In this document: positions 1 to 8,655 of the stretch, in pieces
Position numbering within the stretch: the stretch's first letter is position 1
Layout of the letters: the number at the start of each line of letters is the position of its first letter
Source of the DNA: Bog-756 sp050011635
GTDB taxonomy: Bacteria > Actinomycetota > Acidimicrobiia > Acidimicrobiales > RAAP-2
Assembly (NCBI GenBank): GCA_050011635.1
Contig: JBEKIU010000002.1
Coordinates: forward strand, 1-64,000
Direction of reading: 5' to 3'
Length of the DNA: 64,000 bases
Made by a program: the position numbers and the translations under genes
Notes under the pieces: generated by a model
Database searches by the model: none
The model's input: the letters and a program-made list of their open reading frames with translations, nothing else
What the model was told of the DNA's origin: nothing

Positions 1-410
1 GCGGCCAGGTTCTCGAGCTGGAGCTGCACGCTCTCCACCGCCCGGAATTCGGCCACGCGCCCAGCTCGGGCCCGCAGCTCGCCGGGAGTCTGCGGTCCGC
101 GCAGCAAGAGGATGGCCAGCAGCGCCAAGCCCTCGACATCGAGTCCGTGGACCTCGTCCAGCACCTGCCGGTAGCGGACGACCGACCGCCCGTGGGAGGG
201 CAGCACGAACCGCACCAGCCGCTGTTCCTTCAGGCGGTCGAGGGCGCGCAGCACGGTGTCGTCGCTCAGCACGACCGCCGGCTCCCGATTGGTGGTCTGG
301 TTGCAGGCGAGGGTCAGGGCGTTCGCCGTCAACGGGTACTGCTGGGGCGTGGTCAGCTGCTTCTCGACCAGGCATCCGAGCACGCGGCCCCCCTCGGGTG
401 TGATCGGCAC
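1..410 (-). CDS. YceH/DUF480 family protein (partial, 3' end outside window)
   Basis: The frame runs off the left edge with no stop, so about 136 N-terminal residues are visible. It reads like E. coli YceH: a first winged-helix segment with GCLVEKQLTTPQQYPL, then ACNQTTNREP, and a second segment with LLLRGPQTPGELRARA, the two best-conserved YceH stretches. The family is a tandem winged-helix protein of about 210 residues with no firmly established function. The start is taken as GTG at 410, which aligns with the E. coli N-terminus; no in-frame ATG and no clear Shine-Dalgarno lie upstream. It is divergent from the CocE-type hydrolase gene. The family call is firm and the start is uncertain. 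Confidence 0.85.
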   Translation of the reverse strand, partial: MPITPEGGRVLGCLVEKQLTTPQQYPLTANALTLACNQTTNREPAVVLSDDTVLRALDRLKEQRLVRFVLPSHGRSVVRYRQVLDEVHGLDVEGLALLAILLLRGPQTPGELRARAGRVAEFRAVESVQLQLENLA

Positions 411-551
411 GACCAGATAGTAGTGAGCGCCGGTCCGCCCCGCTCCGGCCGACGGACCGGGAGCGACCGGTGACGCGGCTGACCCGGGGATGCGATGATC
501 TGAGTGGTCCGTGGCCGTGGGCGCGGCCCGAGGGGGAGTGGGGGAGACGTC

Positions 552-2981
552 GTGCCAACAGGGAAACGGATCGGGGCGAAGGCCATCGCGGTCCTCGTCG
601 TCGTGATCGCCTCTCTGGGGATCGGCCTGACCGTGGCGGCGACGTCGTCCTCCACACCCAAGCGCCCTGCGCTCGCGGGAAACGGTTCGGTCGACGAGGC
701 CTGGCTCACCGGGGCCGCCCCGGGTGACCACATCACGCTCACGAAGGACGGCACCACCGTCTCGGTGACCGGTGCTTCCGACACGGCCGATTCGCTCGGA
801 TCGCTGATCGTCCGGAATCTCGCTCCCGGACCGGGCTACCGGTGGGACGACCTCACGACGGCTCAGACGACGACGTCGTTCACCGTCCCGGCACCAGGCC
901 GGAACCCCAGCACCGACTCGCCCCTGTACACGGACCAGCCCATGCACCAGGGGTTGAACTACATCACCATGCGGGACGGCATCAGACTGGCTGCCACCGT
1001 GCGCTACCCCTACGCCGGGACGTGTTCGGCCACCAGTCCCTGCCCCACGGTCATCGAGTACTCCGGCTACAACGTGGCCGGTCCGACCGACCCCATCCCG
1101 GTGCTCCTCTCCCAAGCCCTCCACACCCCGTGCAAGGAGTGCGGCGACCAGAAGCTGCTTCCCGACACGTCCACCGCGGTGGGATCGGCGGTGGCCCGGG
1201 TGTCAGGCTTTGCCACCGTCAGCCTGCAGATGCGCGGGACCGGTTGCTCGGGCGGCTCCTTCGACTTCTTCGGCTATCCGTCCGACTACGACGCCTACGA
1301 CGCCATCGAGATCGTGGCCCACCAGGACTGGGTGGCCCACCACAGGGTCGGGATGGTCGGCATCAGCTATTCGGGTCTCTCGCAGTTCCCGGCCGCGGGC
1401 ACCGACCCGCCCGGCCTTGCCGCCATCGCCCCGATGAGCCCGACCGACGCGCTCTTCTCGACCGGCTACCCGGGTGGCATCTACAACGAAGGGTTCGCGG
1501 CCAGCTGGACCGAGCAGCGCATCGACGACGCCAAGCCGGCCGCATCCTTCGCCGACGGCCACCTGATCCGGCGTTCCGCCACCCCGGTGAAGAACGTGGG
1601 CCAGCCCTGGACCTACTACGAGATCGACGCGGAGTTGGCGGCCAGCCGGACCGGGACGTCGACGTGCCTGGCCAACCAGGCCCTCCACGGTCAGTCGGAG
1701 GGCGTGGCCGGCCTGACCGGACCCGAATTGGTCGCGCCGGGCAGCGGACCGGGACGCGAGGCGTCCGTGTTCGGCCGTCGGTCCATGGTCGACTGGGCCG
1801 GTCACATCCGGGTGCCGGTGTTCCTGTCCGGGGCGCTCCAGGACGAACAGACCGGCCCCCAGTGGCCGGCGCTGATCGATGCCATCCCGAAGACCACGCC
1901 GGTGTTCGCCAACATGGTCAACGGCGGGCACATCGACTCTGCCGATCCACAGACCATCAGCCGGTGGCTCGAGTTCCTCGACATCTACGTGGCCGGCAAG
2001 GTACCGACCAGTCCGGGTCCACTGGGGGCCCTGTTCCTGGACAAGTTCGCCGCCGCCGCCTCCGGCATCTCGAGCCAGGCACCGCTCCCGACCATCCGGT
2101 TCACCGAGGCGCCGAACGTGGCCACCGCGGAGGCGGAGTTCGCAGCCCAGACCCCCCTGGTCCGGGTCCTCTTCGACAACGGCGCCGGGGCCGCGGGGCC
2201 GGGGGCTATCGAGTCCACCTACTCGGCCGACTTCTCATCCTGGCCGCCGGCGGGTTCGATCCGCACGCTGTCGTTCGGTGGCAACGGATCGCTGGGGACG
2301 GCACCGCCGGCCAGCTCGAGCACCTCGTTTACCCTGGACCCGGCGGCACGACCACTGACCAGCCTGCCGCCCGGGGGGAACGCCTGGGCGGCCGATCCCG
2401 ACTGGGACTGGACACCGGTGCCGGCGCCTGACGGCATCGCCTTCCAGACCGCCCCGTTCGCGACGGCGACCACCATCGTGGGTCCAGCCACCCTCGACCT
2501 CTGGGTAAAGGCACCGGTGCCGGTCGAGGACTTCCAGGCCACCGTCACCGAGGTGCGGCCCTCGGCCGGTGAGGAGGAGTACGTCACGTCGGGCTTCCTG
2601 CGCAGCTCGAACCAGGTCGACACTTCCGACTCCACCCACCTGTTCACCGATCCGACCTACGCGGCCGACGACGCCAGGAGGCTCTCGTCGACCTCGTACT
2701 CGTTGGTCCGGATCCCGATCGACCCCGTCGTCCACACCTTCAGGCCCGGCACCGAGTTGCGGGTCGTGATCTCTGCCCCCGGGGGCGACCGTCCCGTCTG
2801 GGAGTTCGACACGTTGGACAAGGGTCAGCGGGCCACGGTCGGCCTCGGCGGCCGTACCGGGTCGGCGCTGGTCGTCGACGTGGTGAGCGGCGTCCAGGCC
2901 ACCCCCACCTTGCCGGCGTGCAACTCCCTGCGTGGTGAGCCCTGTCGCGCCTACCGGACCGAGGGCAATCAGACCGGATGA
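552..2981 (+). CDS. Secreted CocE/NonD-type hydrolase (peptidase S15 family)
   Basis: About 809 residues. The N-terminus has a basic patch and one hydrophobic helix (about residues 8-30), so the enzyme is exported or membrane anchored. The alpha/beta-hydrolase core has the nucleophile elbow GISYSG with Ser at about residue 272, the signature of the X-Pro dipeptidyl-peptidase S15/CocE family, which hydrolyses acyl esters or amides. The C-terminal third fits the jelly-roll XPP domain that follows this core. The GTG start at 552 is preceded by GGGGGAG at a normal distance and leaves a clean signal segment; the frame is open further upstream to another GTG at 504, which lacks a good ribosome site. 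The substrate cannot be read from sequence. Confidence 0.85.
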   Translation: MPTGKRIGAKAIAVLVVVIASLGIGLTVAATSSSTPKRPALAGNGSVDEAWLTGAAPGDHITLTKDGTTVSVTGASDTADSLGSLIVRNLAPGPGYRWDDLTTAQTTTSFTVPAPGRNPSTDSPLYTDQPMHQGLNYITMRDGIRLAATVRYPYAGTCSATSPCPTVIEYSGYNVAGPTDPIPVLLSQALHTPCKECGDQKLLPDTSTAVGSAVARVSGFATVSLQMRGTGCSGGSFDFFGYPSDYDAYDAIEIVAHQDWVAHHRVGMVGISYSGLSQFPAAGTDPPGLAAIAPMSPTDALFSTGYPGGIYNEGFAASWTEQRIDDAKPAASFADGHLIRRSATPVKNVGQPWTYYEIDAELAASRTGTSTCLANQALHGQSEGVAGLTGPELVAPGSGPGREASVFGRRSMVDWAGHIRVPVFLSGALQDEQTGPQWPALIDAIPKTTPVFANMVNGGHIDSADPQTISRWLEFLDIYVAGKVPTSPGPLGALFLDKFAAAASGISSQAPLPTIRFTEAPNVATAEAEFAAQTPLVRVLFDNGAGAAGPGAIESTYSADFSSWPPAGSIRTLSFGGNGSLGTAPPASSSTSFTLDPAARPLTSLPPGGNAWAADPDWDWTPVPAPDGIAFQTAPFATATTIVGPATLDLWVKAPVPVEDFQATVTEVRPSAGEEEYVTSGFLRSSNQVDTSDSTHLFTDPTYAADDARRLSSTSYSLVRIPIDPVVHTFRPGTELRVVISAPGGDRPVWEFDTLDKGQRATVGLGGRTGSALVVDVVSGVQATPTLPACNSLRGEPCRAYRTEGNQTG

Positions 2982-2991
2982 CACCACGGGA

Positions 2992-3015
2992 GCCGGGCGG
3001 CCGGGGATGCCCGGC
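2992..3015. terminator. GC hairpin between convergent genes
   Basis: GCCGGGC and GCCCGGC form a perfect 7-bp stem with a 10-nt loop in the 47-nt gap between the stops of the CocE-type hydrolase and the Gfo/Idh/MocA gene. There is no T-run, so it would be a non-canonical bidirectional terminator. Confidence 0.4.
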
Positions 3016-3028
3016 GGCCGGCGGCCGG

Positions 3029-4120
3029 CTATGACGACAACCCCTCCACCCCGGTCCACGCCCGCTCGGCCGCCGACCTGCGGACGGCGTCCAGTACGGC
3101 CATCTGCAGAACCCCGTCGGTGAAGTCGGCCGCCGGAGGTCCCGGCGGTTCGGGTGACCCCTCGATGCGGCACCGGAGAATCTGCGCCAGCCTGGTGTAC
3201 GGGGTGAAATCCATGCCGTGGGAGATCATCCGCTCGTAGGCCGTGGTCACCAGTCCATCGGGAAGTGCGGGACCGGCCCCGGTGGGGAGGTCGTCCGCCA
3301 CGGGCACCGTGCGTGTCCCCGCCCGGTCGGCCACCTTCACCGTGGAGCCCACGCCTTCGATCCAGGCGGTCCCCTCCGAACCGACCACTCGGGTGATCAC
3401 GATGGGAGGGCCCAGGTCACCCGACGTGCTCTGCAAGGTGCCCACCGCGCCGGACTGCATCCGGAAGTGGACGACGAAGGCGTCCTCGGCCGTCATCCCC
3501 CGCGCCGCCACGTGGGGCAACGATGCACACACCGACTCGAATTCACCGAGGGTCACCCGGATCTGGTCGATCACCTGAGACCCGTGGGCGCCCAGCCAAC
3601 CCCCGCCCTGGCGGATGTCGGCCCACCACTCGGGAACCTCGGCCGACGGGTCGGCCAGGAGCGGCACATGGAGCATGAACGTGGCCATCTTCGCCTCCCC
3701 CACCTCCCCGGCGGTCACCGTTCGGGCCAGCGTGGCCTGCCCGGGGTCCCACCGGAACTCGCACCCGAGCAGATGGACGATCCCGGCCTCGACAGCGGCT
3801 CCGAGCACCACCCGCCCTTCGGCGGCATCGCGGGCGAACGGCTTCTCGCAGATCACGTGCTTGCCGGCAGCGATGGCCGCCAGCGCAATCTCCGCGTGGG
3901 TGTGAGGCGGGGTGGCGATGGTGACCGCGTCGACATCGGCGAGACCCAGGGCCTCCTCCACCGAGGTGAGGGCCAACGGGATGCCGAACATCCGGGCCCG
4001 TTCCCGCGTCTTGTCCGGGTCGCGGCCGACCAGAGCGGCCACGTCGAAGCCGGCTGCCTGTAAGGCGCGCACATGGGTGAAACAGCCGAACCCGGTGCCG
4101 ATCACGACCGCCCCGCTCAC
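3029..4120 (-). CDS. Gfo/Idh/MocA family oxidoreductase
   Basis: 363 residues. The N-terminal Rossmann fold begins with VVIGTGFG (GxGxxG) and continues to the family CEKPF motif at the nucleotide site. The C-terminal alpha/beta domain carries substrate-side residues, including the HGSQVIDQIR segment. Members use NAD(P) to oxidise or reduce sugars, inositols and similar polyols. The GTG start overlaps the stop of the upstream TIM-barrel gene by 4 nt (GTGA), so the two are probably translationally coupled. It is the last gene of a seven-gene minus-strand operon and pairs naturally with the isomerase-like gene, as in sugar or inositol catabolic clusters. The actual substrate is unknown. Confidence 0.9.
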   Translation of the reverse strand: MSGAVVIGTGFGCFTHVRALQAAGFDVAALVGRDPDKTRERARMFGIPLALTSVEEALGLADVDAVTIATPPHTHAEIALAAIAAGKHVICEKPFARDAAEGRVVLGAAVEAGIVHLLGCEFRWDPGQATLARTVTAGEVGEAKMATFMLHVPLLADPSAEVPEWWADIRQGGGWLGAHGSQVIDQIRVTLGEFESVCASLPHVAARGMTAEDAFVVHFRMQSGAVGTLQSTSGDLGPPIVITRVVGSEGTAWIEGVGSTVKVADRAGTRTVPVADDLPTGAGPALPDGLVTTAYERMISHGMDFTPYTRLAQILRCRIEGSPEPPGPPAADFTDGVLQMAVLDAVRRSAAERAWTGVEGLSS

Positions 4121-4971
4121 CGTGTCCCTCCGAGGACCGCCCGGGTGGCCTGTGCCGCGGCCCTGGCCGCCTCGCCCGCCGGAAGGGCGTGCAGCGCGTC
4201 GGAGAACACCTCGACCCCGATGGGAGCCGTGGTCCCGGTGTCGCGCAGGGCCGAGACGATGGCGGACAGGTCGAACGCACCGTCGCCGGGCAGGGCCCGG
4301 TTGTGCAGCGTGGCATCGATCAGGTTGGGCTCGGGCTCGAGCGGCCCGTCGTCGAGCTGCACGCCGAAGATCAAGGAGCCGGGCACATCCCGCAGTTCGT
4401 CCACGGTGACCCCCGATCGCACGAGGTGCCAGGCATCGATGTTGAGGCCGCCATTGGGCCGACCGGCCAGCTGCACGATGCGGAGGGCAGTGGCCAGATC
4501 GGGGATCTTCGACCAGGGCAGCCACTCGATGTGCACGAGCAGTCCGTGCTCCGCAGCCCTCGTGCACAGCCCGGCAAAGGCCTCCGCGGCTCCTTCCACG
4601 TCCCAGGTACCGCCGAAGACGTCCACCGCGTTGACCGAGCGGGCTCCGAGCGCGTCGGCCATGGCGAACAGGTCGGCCTCGCCGAACCGGAACACGTCCT
4701 CGCTGTCGAGCTCGGGCGCGATGTCGATGTCCGATGCCCCCGGGAGCCACCACCAGGCCGGGTCCAGCTCGGCCACCACCAGGCCGTGGTCGTCGAGCAT
4801 GGCACGCATGTCGGCGTCGCTCAGACCTTCGGCGCGTGCCGCCGCGTAATCGCGTCCCCACAGGGAGATGGCGTCGAACGTGGCTCCCGAGGCGGCGTCG
4901 AGCCGCTCGGCGAAGGGGAGGCCCCGCCGCAGGGTTCCCGAACAGAGGACGAGGTCGTCGGCTCCCGTCAA
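4117..4971 (-). CDS. Sugar phosphate isomerase/epimerase-like TIM-barrel protein
   Basis: 284 residues with the xylose-isomerase-like TIM-barrel pattern: repeated beta-alpha units, a conserved Glu in HIEWLPW, Asp/His in NIDAWHLVRSG and a late Glu in IGVEVFSD, consistent with a divalent-metal site for sugar isomerisation or dehydration. The TTG start at 4971 overlaps the upstream stop (TTGA) and sits 5 nt after GGAGGAAGG, one of the strongest ribosome sites in the window, which decides this unusual start. Neighbours are a D-2-hydroxyacid dehydrogenase upstream and a Gfo/Idh/MocA enzyme downstream. Exact chemistry is not predictable. Confidence 0.8.
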   Translation of the reverse strand: MTGADDLVLCSGTLRRGLPFAERLDAASGATFDAISLWGRDYAAARAEGLSDADMRAMLDDHGLVVAELDPAWWWLPGASDIDIAPELDSEDVFRFGEADLFAMADALGARSVNAVDVFGGTWDVEGAAEAFAGLCTRAAEHGLLVHIEWLPWSKIPDLATALRIVQLAGRPNGGLNIDAWHLVRSGVTVDELRDVPGSLIFGVQLDDGPLEPEPNLIDATLHNRALPGDGAFDLSAIVSALRDTGTTAPIGVEVFSDALHALPAGEAARAAAQATRAVLGGTR

Positions 4972-5903
4972 TACCCTTCCTCCAGATCGACGACGCCGAG
5001 CAGCTCCTCCCCGCTGCGGTAGCGGGCGACATTCTCGGTGAACAGGTCCAGTGTCCGTTGCACCGTCTGCGGCGATGACCATGAGATGTGCGGGGTCAGC
5101 CGGACCCGCTCGTGGTGGAACAGGGCGTGCCCGACCGGCAGCGGTTCCGGGTCGGTCACATCCAGGGAGGCCCGGGCGATCCGGCCGTCGTCGAGCGCCC
5201 GGACGAGGGCGTCCTGGTCGACGAGGGATCCCCGGGCCACGTTGACGAAGTGGGCACCGGGCTTGACGTGCCGGAGAGCGTCGTCGTCGAACAGGCGATC
5301 GGTCCTCGGTGTGGCCGGCGCCGCCACCACCACGTGGTCGGACAGGCGAAGCAGGGAAGACAGGTCGGGGCTCACGGTCACGCCGGAGAGGGGTACCGGA
5401 CGGGCGCTCCGTCGGAGCCCGACCACCTCCATGTCGAAGGCGAGGGCCCGTCTGGCCACCTCGGTGCCGATCGAGCCGAGCCCGACCACGCCCAGCGTCT
5501 TGCCCTCGAGCCCACCGAGGGTTGCCGACCCCCACCGTGCCGGGGGCTCGTCGATCCACGATTCGGGGAGCCGCTTCTCGAAGGCGAGCATGGCGGCCAG
5601 GACGAATTCGGCGATCGCCGGGGCCGCAGCACCGCGCGAGCAGGTGAGAGACCGGTCGCCCACCACCTCGATCGGGAACCCGTCGATGCCGGCCCCGAGG
5701 ACGTGGACCCACCGGACCCGGCCGGTCAGCGCGTCGGCGATGGAGGCCGCGTCGTCGGCCAGTGTGGCCAGCACGTCGGCGTCCGACGCCGCCGCCGGGG
5801 TCCCGGCCTCGACGACGGTGATGCCGGGAAGCGCAGCGCGGAGCCCCTGGAGGAGGAAGGTCCCCGTCCGCTTCCCGTGGACTGCCACCGTGGGATCCGT
5901 CAT
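4968..5903 (-). CDS. D-2-hydroxyacid dehydrogenase
   Basis: 311 residues. The NAD-binding domain has GVVGLGSIG and the catalytic layout of the family: Arg in NVARGS, a later acidic residue in LDVTDPEPLP, and His in LTPHISW. Members interconvert D-2-hydroxyacids and 2-oxoacids with NAD(P). ATG at 5903 overlaps the stop of the oxidoreductase beta gene by 4 nt (ATGA). Its place directly behind a 2-oxoacid:ferredoxin oxidoreductase suggests it feeds or drains that enzyme's 2-oxoacid substrate. This is inference; glyoxylate, phosphoglycerate or other acids are possible. Confidence 0.88.
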   Translation of the reverse strand: MTDPTVAVHGKRTGTFLLQGLRAALPGITVVEAGTPAAASDADVLATLADDAASIADALTGRVRWVHVLGAGIDGFPIEVVGDRSLTCSRGAAAPAIAEFVLAAMLAFEKRLPESWIDEPPARWGSATLGGLEGKTLGVVGLGSIGTEVARRALAFDMEVVGLRRSARPVPLSGVTVSPDLSSLLRLSDHVVVAAPATPRTDRLFDDDALRHVKPGAHFVNVARGSLVDQDALVRALDDGRIARASLDVTDPEPLPVGHALFHHERVRLTPHISWSSPQTVQRTLDLFTENVARYRSGEELLGVVDLEEGY

Positions 5904-6688
5904 GGGGCGAGCACGTCCTTCAGCACGCCGGGCTGGTGGACCGCGGCCAGCTTCTCGTCGAGGTACCCGGGCGCCTCGTTCGTCTCGATGAACCAGCCGG
6001 TGGGGCACATGGTCAGGATCTCGACGAAGGAGAAACCGGCCCCTTCCATCTGTGCGGTCAGTGCCCGGGCCAGGAGCTTCTTGGTGCGGGCCACGTTACC
6101 CGCCGAGTTGACCGCACCCCGGGCGACGAAGGCGGTGCCGTCGATCTGGGCCAGGAGGGAGCTCAAGAGGATGGGACGGCCGTGACGCGACGCATCACGG
6201 CCCTCGAGGCTGGTCTTCGTGCGTTGACCGAGCACGGTGGTCGCCGTCATGTGGCCGCCGGTCTCGCCGAACACGCCGTTGTTGAGCATGATGCAGGTGA
6301 CGTTCTCGCCGCGTGCGGCCGTGTGGAGCACCTCCTGGAGGCCCTCGCTGACCATGTCACCGTCGCCCTGCACGGTGAGCACGATGGTGTCCGGTTTCGC
6401 CCGTTTCACCCCGGTGGCCAGCGACGGCGCCCTCCCGTGCAGGGCCTGGAGCACCTCCACGTCGAGGTTGTTGGAGAACGCGGTGTAGCAGCCGATGCCG
6501 AAGACGGCCACCGCCCGGCGGGTCAGGCCGAGCTCGGCCACCGCCTCCATGGCACTGCGCATGGCGATGGGTTCCCCGCATCCGGGGCAGAGGTGGTGGG
6601 TGCCGACGTCGATGAGATCGGGGACGAAATCGTCGACCATGCGCACGGGTACCGCCGGGGCCTGATCGGTGGGCACGAACTCGGTCAT
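5900..6688 (-). CDS. 2-oxoacid:ferredoxin oxidoreductase, beta subunit
   Basis: 262 residues. The thiamine-diphosphate subunit of the pyruvate/2-oxoacid:ferredoxin oxidoreductase family, which decarboxylates a 2-oxoacid to acyl-CoA with electrons passed to ferredoxin. HLCPGCGEP (Cys34, Cys37) begins the conserved core and GDGDMVSEG followed by NNGVFGETGG is the TPP/Mg site. ATG at 6688 overlaps the alpha-subunit stop by 4 nt. Length matches separate beta subunits of VOR/KOR type. The final cluster Cys expected in this family may be TMCPTGW near the C-terminus. Confidence 0.93.
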   Translation of the reverse strand: MTEFVPTDQAPAVPVRMVDDFVPDLIDVGTHHLCPGCGEPIAMRSAMEAVAELGLTRRAVAVFGIGCYTAFSNNLDVEVLQALHGRAPSLATGVKRAKPDTIVLTVQGDGDMVSEGLQEVLHTAARGENVTCIMLNNGVFGETGGHMTATTVLGQRTKTSLEGRDASRHGRPILLSSLLAQIDGTAFVARGAVNSAGNVARTKKLLARALTAQMEGAGFSFVEILTMCPTGWFIETNEAPGYLDEKLAAVHQPGVLKDVLAP

Positions 6689-7779
6689 CGCCGCACGATT
6701 TCTTCGATCCGGCCCCTGAGCACGCTGACATCGAGATCCGGAGCGATGCCGAATCCCGAACTGTCCAGGCTCAGCCCGCCGATGAAATGGACCGGGGCGG
6801 CGCCGAGCACGGCCAGCCGCACGTCGTCGATCATCTGTCCCTGGTTGTTCTCGTAGACGGCCACCGCCCGGGCGCCCCGCACGGCATCGGCGATGATCCG
6901 GGTGGGGAACGGGAAGAGCGTGATGGGCCGAACGCACCCGACGGCGATGCCCTCGGCCCGGAGCTGACGAACCGCGGCCTTCACGTACCGGCCCGGTGTG
7001 CCGAACGCCACCACCACCACCTCGGCATCGTCGGTCTGGGTCAGCTCGGCCTGCGGCTCGACCTGGCGCACCATGTCGACGGTGGCCTGGGCGCAGGACG
7101 CGTAGTGGACCGACAGGTCGTAGCCCACGTCGTCGCGCTGCTTGGCGGTCCCGAGGAAGGAGACCAGCTTGGCGTGGCCGGAGCCGCCCGACGAGCCGTC
7201 GAGGGCCCAGTCGGGGACGGCACGGGCCACCCCGGCGGGTATGGTCACCGACTGGGCGGTGTGGGCGAGGTAGTAGTCCCCCATGACGACGACCGGGTTG
7301 CGCCACCGCTCGGCGAGGTCGAAGGCGAGGCCAACCAGCGCCACCGCTTCGCCCGCATCGGCTGGGGCGAGCACGATGTGGCGGTAGTCCCCGTGGCCAC
7401 CACCCCGGGTGGCCTGGTAGTAGTCACCCTGGGCCCGGGCCATGTCCAGGACGACCAGGGGCAGGCGGGCCAGGGTGATCTCGGCCAGTGACTCCTGCAT
7501 GAGGGAGAGGCCCTGGCCCGTCGAACCGGTCGCCGCCGGGGTGCCGGTGGCAGCGGCCCCCCAGGCCATGCCGACGGCTTCGAGCTCGCTCTCCGCGTTC
7601 ATGCACACCCCGCCGACGCCGGGGAGGATCCGGGCCATGTGCTCGAGGACCTCGGTGAAGGGGGTCATCGGGTAACCGGCGAAGAACCGGCACCCGGCTG
7701 CGACCATGGCCCGGGCGATGGCCTCGCTCCCCTGGAGGAGCTGGCGCGGCTCCGAGGGTGCCGCGGCAACGTCGGTCAT
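6685..7779 (-). CDS. 2-oxoacid:ferredoxin oxidoreductase, alpha subunit (VorB/KorA-like)
   Basis: 364 residues. The N-terminal pyrimidine-binding domain starts with GSEAIARAMVAAGCRFFAGYP, and AESELEAVGMAWGAAATG and DYYQATRGGGHGDYR follow; the last stretch is very close to that of 3-methyl-2-oxobutanoate (VorB) and 2-oxoglutarate (KorA) enzymes rather than pyruvate enzymes. The C-terminal half is the second transketolase-like domain. ATG at 7779 overlaps the ferredoxin-subunit stop (ATGA). The gamma-delta-alpha-beta gene order is that of archaeal POR/VOR operons. A branched-chain or other 2-oxoacid substrate is a reasonable but unproven inference. Confidence 0.92.
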   Translation of the reverse strand: MTDVAAAPSEPRQLLQGSEAIARAMVAAGCRFFAGYPMTPFTEVLEHMARILPGVGGVCMNAESELEAVGMAWGAAATGTPAATGSTGQGLSLMQESLAEITLARLPLVVLDMARAQGDYYQATRGGGHGDYRHIVLAPADAGEAVALVGLAFDLAERWRNPVVVMGDYYLAHTAQSVTIPAGVARAVPDWALDGSSGGSGHAKLVSFLGTAKQRDDVGYDLSVHYASCAQATVDMVRQVEPQAELTQTDDAEVVVVAFGTPGRYVKAAVRQLRAEGIAVGCVRPITLFPFPTRIIADAVRGARAVAVYENNQGQMIDDVRLAVLGAAPVHFIGGLSLDSSGFGIAPDLDVSVLRGRIEEIVRR

Positions 7780-8030
7780 CGGGGCAGCTCGATCGGTGTG
7801 TCGTACTTGTAGACCTGGAACACGAAATCGGGACAGATCTGCGAGCAGGCCTTGCATCCCGTGCAGCCCGGTCGGAGCTGCGGGTACCGGTAGCCGCGGG
7901 CGTTCACCTCGAGATCGGTCATGACCAGGACACCGGGCGGGCAGGCCCCGATGCAGAGATCGCAACCTTTACAGGCGTCGACGTCGATGACCAGGGTGCC
8001 GCGGGTCGTGACGGTGCGGGACTCATCCAT
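7776..8030 (-). CDS. 2-oxoacid:ferredoxin oxidoreductase, delta (2x[4Fe-4S] ferredoxin) subunit
   Basis: 84 residues with two CxxCxxCxxxCP motifs: Cys20/23/26/30 (CKGCDLCIGACP) and Cys56/59/62/66 (CTGCKACSQICP), the eight ligands of a bacterial dicluster ferredoxin. As the separate delta subunit it would carry electrons from the TPP site to free ferredoxin. Its ATG overlaps the gamma-subunit stop by one base (TGATG) and its stop overlaps the alpha-subunit start by 4 nt. All eight Cys are present, so the enzyme looks functional. Confidence 0.93.
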   Translation of the reverse strand: MDESRTVTTRGTLVIDVDACKGCDLCIGACPPGVLVMTDLEVNARGYRYPQLRPGCTGCKACSQICPDFVFQVYKYDTPIELPR

Positions 8031-8611
8031 CAGCCGGCGGTCACCCGTTCGGGCCAGGCCGGCACGGACCCGGGCTCCACCGAGGCGAAGCCGGCCTCGA
8101 GGGCCTGCTCGTTGAGCGCGGCATGCCGGGCCCGGTAGGCCGGGAGCGATTCGCTCGAGGCGCGGAGCAGCGAGGGCAGCGAGACCAGTCCGGTCAACGC
8201 CGCGTGGGCCCCGATCATGACCATCGAGGCGGCCATGATGTGGCCCGCCTCCACGGCCAGGGCTGACGCGGGGACCTCGACCACCTTGCACCCGGGTCCG
8301 ACACGCGCCCCGGACACCACGGTGCTGTTGACGAGGAGCACGCTGCCCGGCCGCAGGCAGCCCAACGCGTGGTCGGCGTGCTCGTGGTGCATGAGGATGA
8401 CCGACCAGGCGGTCCCGACGGTCGGGGGGGTCTCGACCGGGCGGTCGGCGATCACCACGGTCGACTCGGTGGGCCCGCCCCGCATCATCCCGCCGTAGCT
8501 CCCGAAGACCTGGACTTCACGGTTCTCCTCCACCGCGGCGCGGGCCACGACGGCCGCGGCCAGCTGGATCCCCTGGCCCCCGATCCCCGTCACGATCAGC
8601 TCGCGTTCCAT
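8030..8611 (-). CDS. 2-oxoacid:ferredoxin oxidoreductase, gamma subunit
   Basis: 193 residues of the POR gamma family. The start ELIVTGIGGQGIQLAAAVVARAA has the typical GxGGQG, followed by FGSYGGMMRGGPTES, normal for separate gamma subunits. It is the first gene of the seven-gene operon (gamma, delta, alpha, beta, hydroxyacid dehydrogenase, TIM-barrel protein, Gfo/Idh). The promoter must lie in the 44-nt gap before the acyl-CoA ligase stop or further up, and a perfect AGAAC-N3-GTTCT palindrome sits 23 nt upstream of the ATG. Confidence 0.92.
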   Translation of the reverse strand: MERELIVTGIGGQGIQLAAAVVARAAVEENREVQVFGSYGGMMRGGPTESTVVIADRPVETPPTVGTAWSVILMHHEHADHALGCLRPGSVLLVNSTVVSGARVGPGCKVVEVPASALAVEAGHIMAASMVMIGAHAALTGLVSLPSLLRASSESLPAYRARHAALNEQALEAGFASVEPGSVPAWPERVTAG

Positions 8612-8633
8612 GAAACAGTGATCCTATGAACCA

Positions 8634-8646
8634 AGAACGGTGTTCT
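8634..8646. promoter_or_regulatory. Palindromic operator candidate AGAAC-GGT-GTTCT
   Basis: A perfect 5-3-5 palindrome 23 nt upstream of the first gene of the oxidoreductase operon. The same palindrome occurs at 17652 and, with one mismatch, in the promoter between the acyl-CoA ligase and TetR genes at 10145. A degenerate copy (GAAACAGTGATCC) overlaps 8612-8624 and shares 10 consecutive bases with the 10145 site. The likely binder is the TetR protein at 10210, by inference. Confidence 0.5.
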
Positions 8647-8655
8647 GCAAGCGGA

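Noticed and set aside
842..2431. Open frame of about 529 codons overlapping the CocE-type gene in another frame
   Set aside because: Arg/Pro/His-rich shadow of the gene that holds GISYSG; no independent start signal.
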